From Deltaproteobacteria bacterium (lineage in GTDB: Bacteria > Myxococcota_A > Polyangia > Polyangiales > Ga0077539): DNA of 32,526 bases. Shown here in pieces: positions 6,679-14,400 of this stretch. Where the stretch lies: positions 1 through 32,526 of the forward strand of contig JAUXYJ010000098.1 of NCBI GenBank assembly GCA_030694465.1, written 5' to 3'. Under the pieces are notes generated by a model that saw only the letters and a program-made list of their open reading frames with translations, did no database searches and was not told where the DNA came from. The position numbers and the translations under genes are program-made. Position 1 is the stretch's first letter, and the number at the start of each line of letters is the position of its first letter.

Positions 6679-8364
6679 TCACGGAGTTGGGGGCGCGGCG
6701 AAGCGAAATCCTTCGCTCGAGACCAGGTCGACGAGCAGGAGCTTAAAGCGGTAGCCTTGCTCTCCGAATCGCTGTGTGAGCTGGATTAATCCACGCTGTT
6801 CGCCCTCGGCATCGAGGCGACCTTGGGCATAGCGCCACGTCTGGCGGATGAGACATCGTGCGACGCGTGGGTCGTTGGCGAGGGCCGCGCTGAGTGCGCG
6901 AGCGCCCACGAACGGGGTGCCGTCGATCACGCCGCTGGCGTCAATGGCCGCGCCTTCTTCCGTCGTGCGGAGTGCGCCGAGGGCGTCGAAGTTCTCAAAG
7001 CCCAGACCGAGCGGGTCGGTGATCTCGTGGCAGGCCGCGCAGGCGGGGTTTGCGCGGTGTCGCGCGAGGCGCTCGCGCAGCGTGAGCCTCGGGCCCGAGG
7101 TGGGTTGGGCGAGATCGAACTGGATATTTCCAGGAGGATCAGGGACCGGCTCGCAGCGCAGCCGCTCGACGACGAAGCGCCCGCGGGCCGTGGGGCTCGA
7201 CGCGTTTTGGTGCGACGTGAGCGAAAGAATAGCGCCAGTCGTGAGCAGCCCTCCGCGCTGAGAGCTCTCGGGGAGCGCGACCCGCACGAAGCCCGATGCT
7301 CCTGCGGGGTACGGGATGCCATAGAGCCCCGCGAGCTCACTGTTGACAAAGGTCTGCCGCGCGCTGAAGAGCTGCCGAAAATCGGTGTCCTGCGTGAAGA
7401 TCATGTCTTCGACGAGCAGCTCGATCTCTTGGCGCATCGAAGCGCCCATGGTCGCGCTAATCCGTGGAAAATCCGCGACATCACGCGAAAGATTGTCTAG
7501 CGCAGACAGGCCCAAGTACTGCACAAAGAACGAGCGGACACCGGCGCGTGCGCGGGGCGAGCGCATCATGCGTTCGGCCTCGACGCGCACCTGGTCGTCG
7601 GTACTCAGCGCGTTGCGCCCGGCGGCGTCCAAGAGCGCTTGATCGGGCAGCGAAGCCCAGAGCGTAAACGCCAAGCGCGAGGCCATCTCGTACGACGTGT
7701 ACTTTCGGCGCCCCCCGACCTCTTCGCCGAGCTCAACACGGTAGAGAAAGCTCGGGGACTGCAAGATCGTCGCGACCGCGTAGCGTAGCCCCGTCCACAC
7801 GTCGCCGGCGTTGGTCGTAGCCCGCGCGACAGAGACAAAACGGTCGAGCTCTTCGGTGTCCAATGGCCTGCGAAAAGCCTGGCGACCAAAGCGTTCGAAG
7901 AAGGTACGCACGCACGCGTCGGTGACGGCGGTGGGGGTGCAACCCAGCAGGGCCTGTCGCCGCGCCGAGTCCGCAAAGACGGTCTCGGTCAGCGAGAGCG
8001 CGGCGCGTTCGTACTGTTGAACACCGCGCGCGCTCAGTGTGGCCCGCGAGGCTCCGATGGTCGTGAACAAGAACGGGTTCGTGTCGGCTTCGAGCTCTAC
8101 CGGCGCGAGCCCTGGGCCAAAGAGATCCACCGTCGCGTTGCGATACTGGGTGTTCGTCAGCCTAGGAAACGTCAGCTCTCCTGGTGCGTACGCGGGGAGC
8201 GACGGGTCGAACACGTCGCTGGCGCTGTCGGCCACGGCGCCATCCGCCGTCGGGGTCGGGGAAGGGCGCGTGCCGAGCTCCCCGATGCGTCCTTGGCACG
8301 ACATGGCCACACAGAGTCCGAGGCTCGCGAGCGCTCGATGCGAGGTCAACGTTGGAGCAGCCAT
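6679..8364 (-). CDS. DUF1587/DUF1595/DUF1592/DUF1588/DUF1585 protein with one c-type heme site
   Basis: The product is 561 residues. The N terminus has a hydrophobic export signal with a possible lipobox (VAMSCQG). Domains follow in the usual order: DUF1587 (RLTNTQYRNATVDLFG, ~residue 68), DUF1595 (AFRRPLDTEELDRFV, ~165), DUF1592 (YTSYEMASRLAFTLWASLPD, ~220), DUF1588 (GGLLTTGAILSLTSHQNASS, ~375) and DUF1585 near the C terminus (IRQTWRYAQGR). The DUF1588 part contains CAACHEITDPLGLGFENFD, a CxxCH covalent heme c motif. The protein is therefore probably a periplasmic or surface cytochrome-like protein. The family is abundant in Planctomycetes and Myxococcota and has no settled function; a role in oxidising polymers has been suggested only by association. 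It heads the operon with the DUF1552 and DUF5648 proteins. Confidence 0.9.
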   Translation of the reverse strand: MAAPTLTSHRALASLGLCVAMSCQGRIGELGTRPSPTPTADGAVADSASDVFDPSLPAYAPGELTFPRLTNTQYRNATVDLFGPGLAPVELEADTNPFLFTTIGASRATLSARGVQQYERAALSLTETVFADSARRQALLGCTPTAVTDACVRTFFERFGRQAFRRPLDTEELDRFVSVARATTNAGDVWTGLRYAVATILQSPSFLYRVELGEEVGGRRKYTSYEMASRLAFTLWASLPDQALLDAAGRNALSTDDQVRVEAERMMRSPRARAGVRSFFVQYLGLSALDNLSRDVADFPRISATMGASMRQEIELLVEDMIFTQDTDFRQLFSARQTFVNSELAGLYGIPYPAGASGFVRVALPESSQRGGLLTTGAILSLTSHQNASSPTARGRFVVERLRCEPVPDPPGNIQFDLAQPTSGPRLTLRERLARHRANPACAACHEITDPLGLGFENFDALGALRTTEEGAAIDASGVIDGTPFVGARALSAALANDPRVARCLIRQTWRYAQGRLDAEGEQRGLIQLTQRFGEQGYRFKLLLVDLVSSEGFRFAAPPTP

Positions 8365-8445
8365 ACAGCCCCAAAGCTTACCCCACTTCGAACCTTCGTG
8401 TCGCGATGGAGCCGGCGAGGCCCTGTGATTTCACATATCCCTCCC

Positions 8446-8457
8446 GCCACCGGTGGC
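8446..8457. repeat. 12-bp palindrome, family B copy 1
   Basis: GCCACCGGTGGC lies 6 bp beyond the DUF3224 stop codon, in the gap before the next minus-strand gene. It sits in a 17-base stretch, CCCGCCACCGGTGGCTG, shared exactly with the copies at 14609 and 17789, both of which lie inside protein-coding genes. Confidence 0.7.
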
Positions 8458-8463
8458 TGGAAG

Positions 8464-8877
8464 CTACGCCGTCACCGCGGGTACAAACTGGTACTCCAAG
8501 ACGTAGTGGTGCACTCCTTGGGTGATCTCGATGTGCATACGGCCTCGCAGCCCCGCGAGCTCGCCCGCGGCCGAGTCGGGCACGACGGTCAACCAGAGAG
8601 AAGCGTGTCCGCGGTCCATCACGCCGTTGTGCTGGCACACGAAGCTGCCCTTGCGGCCGTCGAGTGAGCCCTCGATGCGCTCGAGGGCGACGTAGCCTGC
8701 AGAGCCCTTGGTGCCCGTGAGAGCGCTGAGCATGTGTACTGTGGAGGTCGCGTCGAGGGGGCCCGAGAACACTTTCTCAAACCGCGTGCGTGCGAGGGTG
8801 ACGCCGTCTTGTGTGTCGTAGGGGGGCTCGGCGTGGTGGGTGATGGTGAAGGTTCCGCGGGCGGTGTTTTGGGTCAT
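8464..8877 (-). CDS. DUF3224 domain-containing protein
   Basis: The product is 137 residues, matching the short DUF3224 family along its whole length: an N-terminal GTFTITHHAEPPYDTQDGVT, the central FSGPLDATSTVHMLSA, and YVALERIEGSLDGRKGSFV followed by HNGVMDRG. The family folds as a small allene-oxide-cyclase-like beta barrel and is cytosolic, and its ligand or reaction is not established. There is no signal peptide. The start is ATG 8877. It is on the same strand as the DUF1592 operon, but a 99-bp gap holding a palindrome separates them, so it may be its own unit. It is divergent from the lipid operon beginning at 9188. Confidence 0.88.
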   Translation of the reverse strand: MTQNTARGTFTITHHAEPPYDTQDGVTLARTRFEKVFSGPLDATSTVHMLSALTGTKGSAGYVALERIEGSLDGRKGSFVCQHNGVMDRGHASLWLTVVPDSAAGELAGLRGRMHIEITQGVHHYVLEYQFVPAVTA

Positions 8878-9060
8878 GGGAGGGTGGCGAAAGTGCTAGC
8901 ACGGCCACGGTTTGTGGGACATCGTTGCGATATTATGCTGCAAATTTACAGGCAAAGTGTGTCTGCCGGTTCTTTGTCTCGGTCCATTGACTCAATGCAG
9001 CACGAGGCTGTGTGGCTCGCTTCGCAGGGCAGGGTTTTGGGTGCGAAGTGCGCTCGCCAC

Positions 9061-9104
9061 TTGAATGCGTACCCTATCCAAAGGTAATGGACTGACGCGT
9101 CAGT
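9061..9104 (+). promoter_or_regulatory. candidate promoter with 14-bp palindromic operator for the lipid operon
   Basis: TTGAAT (9061-9066) is followed after 16-17 bp by a weak -10-like GGTAAT/GTAATG (9083-9089). Directly downstream, where transcription would start, is the perfect palindrome ACTGACGCGTCAGT (9091-9104). A TGAC-n-GTCA palindrome over the start site resembles TetR-family operators. The palindrome is certain; the promoter and the regulator family are inferred. No TetR gene is in the window. Confidence 0.45.
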
Positions 9105-9116
9105 TCACTAGGGTCG

Positions 9117-9135
9117 CGGCTCCGTTTGGGAGCCG
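9117..9135 (+). other. leader hairpin upstream of the HAD gene
   Basis: CGGCTCC (9117-9123) and GGAGCCG (9129-9135) form a 7-bp stem with a 5-base loop, 52 bp before the ATG at 9188. No T run follows, so it is not an intrinsic terminator. A role in leader-RNA stability or regulation is possible but unproven. Confidence 0.35.
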
Positions 9136-9187
9136 TTGTGCTGCAGGGCACATTTGCGAGCTCGAAGGACCGTCCGCCGCATCCCCT

Positions 9188-9856
9188 ATGCCAGCCAGCT
9201 ACTTTGACGTCGACGGAACTCTCATCCGCACGAACCTCCTTCATCCCACTGCGTTTTACCTGCTCAATCAGGGTGGCCCGCTGCGCGCGCTCAAGCGTTT
9301 GGGCCGCGCGGCCCTCGCTGCGCCCATGATGGCCCTGAGTGAGCTGCGCGATCGCCGAGCCTTCAACGAGCACCTCTATGCCATCTACGAGGGCATGACC
9401 GAGGACCGCCTGTTGCTCTTGGCGGACGAGGCTTTTGAGAAAGTGATCGAGCCCGCGATCTTTAAGGGCGCGCGTGATTTGATCCGCACGTCCAAAGACC
9501 GCGACCACCGTGTGGTGTTTGTGTCGGGCTCTTTGGACTTTTTGGTACAGCGGCTGGCCGACGCGCTCGGTGCAGACGATGTGATCGCGAATCGCTTGGA
9601 GTTTCGCAAAGGGATCGCGACGGGCAAGCTCTTGCCGCCCGTGGTCGCGGGCCCGGCGAAGGCGAAGATCCTTCGCGATCATGCGCGCGAGCACGGCTTT
9701 GTGCTCGACGATTGTTATGCCTACTCAGACAGCCTCTCGGATGTTCCGATGTTGTCGGTGGTGGGCCATCCGGCGGCGGTTCAACCCGACGCTGCGCTCG
9801 AACGACTCGCGCGTGCCAACCAGTGGCCCGTGCTTCGAATGGACGGTCTTTCGTGA
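9188..9856 (+). CDS. HAD superfamily subfamily IB phosphatase-like protein
   Basis: The product is 222 residues from ATG 9188. HAD motif I is FDVDGTL at residues 6-12, motif II is VFVSGS near 110, and motif III/IV is YSDSLSDVPML near 178, all intact. This is the phosphoserine-phosphatase-like HAD-IB family, soluble and Mg-dependent, hydrolysing a small phosphate ester. The frame is open back to 9065, but that would put 41 unrelated residues before motif I and would place the start inside the operator region, so 9188 is preferred. It is the first gene of the operon and overlaps the LarA-like gene by 4 bp (GTGA). In an ether-lipid or glycerolipid pathway it could dephosphorylate a lysophosphatidate-like or glycerol-phosphate intermediate, but the substrate is inference. 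Confidence 0.88.
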   Translation: MPASYFDVDGTLIRTNLLHPTAFYLLNQGGPLRALKRLGRAALAAPMMALSELRDRRAFNEHLYAIYEGMTEDRLLLLADEAFEKVIEPAIFKGARDLIRTSKDRDHRVVFVSGSLDFLVQRLADALGADDVIANRLEFRKGIATGKLLPPVVAGPAKAKILRDHAREHGFVLDDCYAYSDSLSDVPMLSVVGHPAAVQPDAALERLARANQWPVLRMDGLS

Positions 9857-11487
9857 ATCATCCCTGCGTTGTAACGCTCGATCGCAAGAGCCCCCCGCGC
9901 ACTCTTTTCTCTGGTGATCGCCTCGTCAAAGTCGATCTGCCCGCGGGCACTCGCGTGATCTACCCCAAGAGCCCCTTGGCGGGACTCAAAGATCCCGACG
10001 CGGCCATCCGCTACGCGATCAATCACCCGTACGGGTGTGCGCCGCTCTATGCACAGCTGCGTCCGGGCATGAAAGTGGTCATCGCCGTCGATGACATCTC
10101 GGTGTGTCTCCCGCCGATGAAGCGCCCCGATGTGCGCCAGCGCGTGCTCGAAATCGTCCTCGAAATGCTGGGCGATCACGGAGTCGACGACTTTGAGATC
10201 ATCATCGCGACGAGCTTTCACCGACGTATGCGCGATTGGGAAATCCGCAACATGCTCGGCGACAAGATCTTCAACGCTTACTACCCCAAGCGCTTGTACA
10301 ACCACGACGCCGAAGACGCGGCGGGCATGAAGTACGTGGGCGAGACCGACCGCGGCGAGAAGGTCGTGCTCAATCGCAAAGCGGTCGAGAGCGACCTGTT
10401 GATTTATATCAATCTCAACCTCGTCCCGATGGACGGCGGGCACAAGAGCGTGACCGTGGGGCTCTGTGGCTACGAGAGCCTCAAGCCGCACCACAACCCG
10501 CACGTGATGCGCAAGTGTCAGTCGTACATGGACCCGCCCAAGTCCGAGCTCAACACGGTCGTGCAGCGCATGGGTGAGATCACCGACAAGGCGCTCAATG
10601 TCTTTACGATCGAGACGACCATCAACAACCGGATGTTCGACAAGCCCTTGGGCTTTCTCGCGAAGAAAGAAGAAGACTACACGGGCGCCGAGCGTGCAGC
10701 ACTTGACGTGATGATTTACACGCTCGATCGCACGCCGGACGCGCTGCGACAGCAGGTGTTTCAGCGTGTGCCTTCGCCCTACGAGCTCACGGGCGTGTGG
10801 GCTGGCAAGACCGAGGCGGTGCACCCGCACACGCTCAAGAAATGCTTCGAGCAGTACGTCGTCCCGGTCACGGGCCAAGCGGACATCGTGGTCGCGGGCG
10901 TGCCGTACATCTCGCCATACAACATCAACGCGTTTCTTAATCCCTTGCTCGTGCAGGTGATGGTGCAGGGGTACTTGCACAATCTCTATCGCGGCGTCCC
11001 GGTGGTGAAGAAGGGCGGCGTGGTGATTGTCACGCATCCGTGCACCGACCGATTTGATCCCGACCAGCACGCGCCGTACATCGAGTTTGTCCATCGCGTG
11101 CTTCCCGAGACGCGCGACGCGATGGTGATGCACAAGAAGTACGAAGAAGAGTTCTCGAAGAACCCTGCGTACATTGAGCTGTATCGCAAGGGCCACGCCT
11201 ACCACCCAGTGCACCCGTTTTACATGTGGTACTGGGGCGAAGCAGGGCGTCAGCACACCGGCCGCGTGATCGTGGTGGGTGCGGACAACGAGTACATCCC
11301 GAAGCTCTTGGGCTACGAGACCGCGCGCACCATGGCCGACGCGATCGAGATGGCCAAAGACACGGTGGGCATGAGCCCGGACATCACGTGCATGCACATC
11401 CCGCCCATTGGGATGGTCGAGGTCACGGTGCCCAAGAGCGCAGAGATTCTGCCGAGCGCACCGAGCGCACCTGGAGGCGACGCGTGA
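9853..11487 (+). CDS. LarA-like (DUF2088/lactate racemase domain) protein
   Basis: The product is 544 residues from GTG 9853, which overlaps the HAD stop. The N-terminal half resembles the LarA nickel-pincer racemase fold: VVIAVDDISVCLPPM stands where LarA has its D-x-T-R-P loop, IIIATSFHRRM keeps the conserved His, and LYNHDAEDAAGM matches the N-H-D segment. VPMDGGHKSVTVGL aligns with LarA's PH...SGGxK segment. It keeps the GG-x-K Lys that binds the nickel-pincer cofactor in LarA, but the preceding catalytic His is replaced (VPMD). It is also about 120 residues longer than LarA. It may therefore not racemise lactate, and its reaction is unknown. Tight coupling to the HAD and megasynthase genes indicates a role in the same lipid pathway. 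No LarB/LarC/LarE maturation genes are in the window. Confidence 0.8.
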   Translation: MNHPCVVTLDRKSPPRTLFSGDRLVKVDLPAGTRVIYPKSPLAGLKDPDAAIRYAINHPYGCAPLYAQLRPGMKVVIAVDDISVCLPPMKRPDVRQRVLEIVLEMLGDHGVDDFEIIIATSFHRRMRDWEIRNMLGDKIFNAYYPKRLYNHDAEDAAGMKYVGETDRGEKVVLNRKAVESDLLIYINLNLVPMDGGHKSVTVGLCGYESLKPHHNPHVMRKCQSYMDPPKSELNTVVQRMGEITDKALNVFTIETTINNRMFDKPLGFLAKKEEDYTGAERAALDVMIYTLDRTPDALRQQVFQRVPSPYELTGVWAGKTEAVHPHTLKKCFEQYVVPVTGQADIVVAGVPYISPYNINAFLNPLLVQVMVQGYLHNLYRGVPVVKKGGVVIVTHPCTDRFDPDQHAPYIEFVHRVLPETRDAMVMHKKYEEEFSKNPAYIELYRKGHAYHPVHPFYMWYWGEAGRQHTGRVIVVGADNEYIPKLLGYETARTMADAIEMAKDTVGMSPDITCMHIPPIGMVEVTVPKSAEILPSAPSAPGGDA

Positions 11488-14400
11488 GCGAGGTGCAAGC
11501 GCGGCCTGTGCTCGACGTCGCGACGCAGCTAGACGGCGCGCGCATCGTCGTGATGGGCGGCACGGGATTTTTGGGCAAGGTCTGGCTCGCGCAGATTCTT
11601 CATCGCTACCCGATGATCGGCCGGATTTTTCTGGTCGTGCGGTCCAAGCCGGGGATTGACGCCGAGGCGAGATTTTGGCGTGACATCGCGCCTGCGGGGC
11701 CGATGGCGGCCTTGCGCGAAGAGCTGCCTGGGACCGCATACGAAGAGTTCTTGCGCGACAAGATCGAGGTCGTCGACGCCGACGTTGGCCGCTTTCGGTG
11801 TGGCGTGTCGGACGAGTGGATCGCGGCCCGCACGGGCACGATCGACGCGGTGATGAACGTCGCGGGTGTCGTGGATTTTAACCCGCCGTTGGACGAAGCG
11901 GTGCTCACCAATGCGCGCGGCGTCGCGCACTTGGTCGAGCTGGCCAAGGCCCTCGGGGATGTGCCCGTCGTGCACACCTCGACCGCCTACGTCGCGGGCT
12001 ACAAGAACGGAAAGATCCACGAGATCGACCCGAGAGACCTGCCTTTTCCGAAGTGCGACGAGCTCGATCGCGAGCGATTTAACCCGACGCGTGAGATCGA
12101 AGAGTGCCTGATGCACGTCGACGACGTGCGCCGGCGTGCCCACGAGGCGCACCGACAGACGCAGTTTGACGACGACGCGCGAGAGAACCTTAAGCGCAAG
12201 GGCGAGCCCACGACGGGCCCCGCGTTTGACAGTGAGCGTGCCCGGGTCGAGCGCAAATGGCTTGAAGCGGTGCTCAGTGACGTCGGCGAAGAGCGCGCGA
12301 AATACTGGGGATTTACCAACGTTTACACGTACACCAAGAGCCTGGGTGAGCAGGTCTTGGCCAACTCGGGGCTGGGCTTTACGCTCGTGCGCCCGACGGT
12401 GATTGAGTCGTCGATTCGCTACCCGTTTCCGGGGTGGAACGAGGGGATCAACACCATGGCCCCTTTGGTGTATCTCTCGCTGCAGGGGCACCTGCAGATC
12501 CCGGTGGGCGAGAAGACCGCCCTCGATGTGATCCCCGTCGACATGGTGAGCTCGGCGATGACCGCGGCCCTCGCAGCCCTGCTCGCGGGGCGCGCCAAGC
12601 CGGTCTATCACGTGGGCTCGAGCGACCTAAACCCGCTCTTGATGACACGCATTGTCGAGCTCGTTTCGCTCTTTAAGCGCCGACATTACCAGCAAAAAGG
12701 CAAGGGAAACCCATTTGTGAACTATGTTCACACTCGGTTCGAGCCCTTCCCGATTACGGTAAAGCAGTTCGAGCGACACGGCGCTCCGGCGGTCGCAGAC
12801 GCGGCCAAGACCTTCGCGGGATTTCTCAAGCGCGCTGCCATCGGACCCATCGCCGGAGCGGCGCGATCCGCTGCCAAAGCGGTCGAGAGCTACTCTGAAG
12901 TCGCCCGCAAGAACGGTGAGATCTGGAAGCTCTTTGTCCCGTTTATGGCGGGGACCGAGTACTCGTTTCAGTGCGCGCATACCCATGAGCTATTCGCCGA
13001 GCTGAGTGACGCCGACCGTCGCGTGTTGGACTTCGCGCCGCAGGACATCGACTGGCGCGCGTACATGATGGACGTGCACTGTCCGGGCCTCGAGAAGTGG
13101 GTCTTTGGGCAGATTGACGAGAAGCTCGAGAAGAAGACTCGCGCGCTCAGGCCGTTTACTTCGCTGCGCAATTTGCTTGAAGAGAGCGTCGCAAGAGATC
13201 CCCACGCCACGGCGCTTCAGCGCTTTGAGCGCGACGGTCTCGCGTCGATGACCTACGCCGAGCTCGGCGCCAGCGTGGACTGCACCGCGGCGCGGTTGAG
13301 CGCGCTCGGTGTGGTGCCCGGAGATCGCGTCGCGATCGCAGCGAAGAACCACCCCGCGTGGGTGATCGCGTACTTTGGTGTGATCCGCGCGGGCGGGGTT
13401 GTCGTGCCGTTGGACGCGAGCCTCGAGGCCGAGCCCATGGCCAATGTGCTGAGCGCTTCGCACGCGAAGGTGCTCTTGTGGGACCACGAGACCGCGAGCA
13501 AACGCGCGAGCGTCGTGGGCGCTCGCTGCGAGAGCTTACGCTGTGAAGACCTGCAAAATATCACGTCGTTTGCGCTCGGTCTGACCGCGCCAGAGCTCGC
13601 CGAGCCTGCGCGCGACGACGTCGCCAGCGTGATCTACACCAGCGGAACGACCGGTGCGCCGCGCGGAGTCATGCTCACGCACCAGAACTTCACGGCGCTG
13701 TTGTCGTCGTTGGCGCCGGTGTTTCCGCTGACCGATCGCGATCGTGCGTTGAGCGTGTTGCCCTTGCATCACACATTTGAGTTTACCTGTGGGCTCTTGT
13801 TGCCGCTCTCGCGCAACGCGCGGGTGGTGTACCTCGACGAGCTCACGAGCGACCGCCTCGGCGAGGCCATGAAGGCCGTGCGTGTCACCGCGATGGTGGG
13901 CGTGCCAGCGCTGTGGCAGGTCCTCGAGCGCAGGATCTTGCAGAAGGTCAAAGACCGCGGCCCGTTTGCGCAGAACGTGTTTGACACGCTCCTCGATGCC
14001 AACCGGTTGCTCGGTGACAAGATCGGGCTCGACGTAGGGCGCTCGCTCTTTGGTGCGGTGCACAGCGAGCTTGGCGGAAGCGTGAAGTTCTTGATCTCGG
14101 GCGGCGCCGCGCTGCCCAAGGACACGGCCAAGCTCTTTCAGGGCCTGGGGCTGCACCTGTCCGAGGGCTACGGGCTCACCGAGGCTGCACCGGTGCTCAC
14201 GGTCCAGCGCGCGGGGCCGGGCGTTCAAGTGGGTTTTGTGGGCAAACCTGTGCCCAACGTCGAGCTCAAGATTGGGCCGAGCGACGCGACGGGTGTGGGC
14301 GAGGTCCTCGCGCGCGGTCCCAACGTGATGTTGGGCTACGCGGACGACCCTGAGGGCACCGCCAAGGCCATTGACGCGGATGGATGGCTCCACACGGGCG

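Larger units (their letters stand above)
8878..9187. other. 310-bp divergent intergenic region
   Basis: This region lies between the DUF3224 start (-) and the HAD phosphatase start (+). It is noticeably richer in A/T than its neighbours around 8925-9000. I see no gene in it. It holds a candidate promoter with a palindromic operator (9061-9104) and a 7-bp hairpin (9117-9135) in what would be the leader of the HAD gene. Confidence 0.6.

Noticed and set aside
9781..11739. 652-residue open frame on the minus strand opposite the LarA-like gene
   Set aside because: It is antisense to a gene with clear family motifs and overlap-coupled ends. Its product is His/Arg/Val-rich with no motif, as expected for a shadow in GC-rich DNA.
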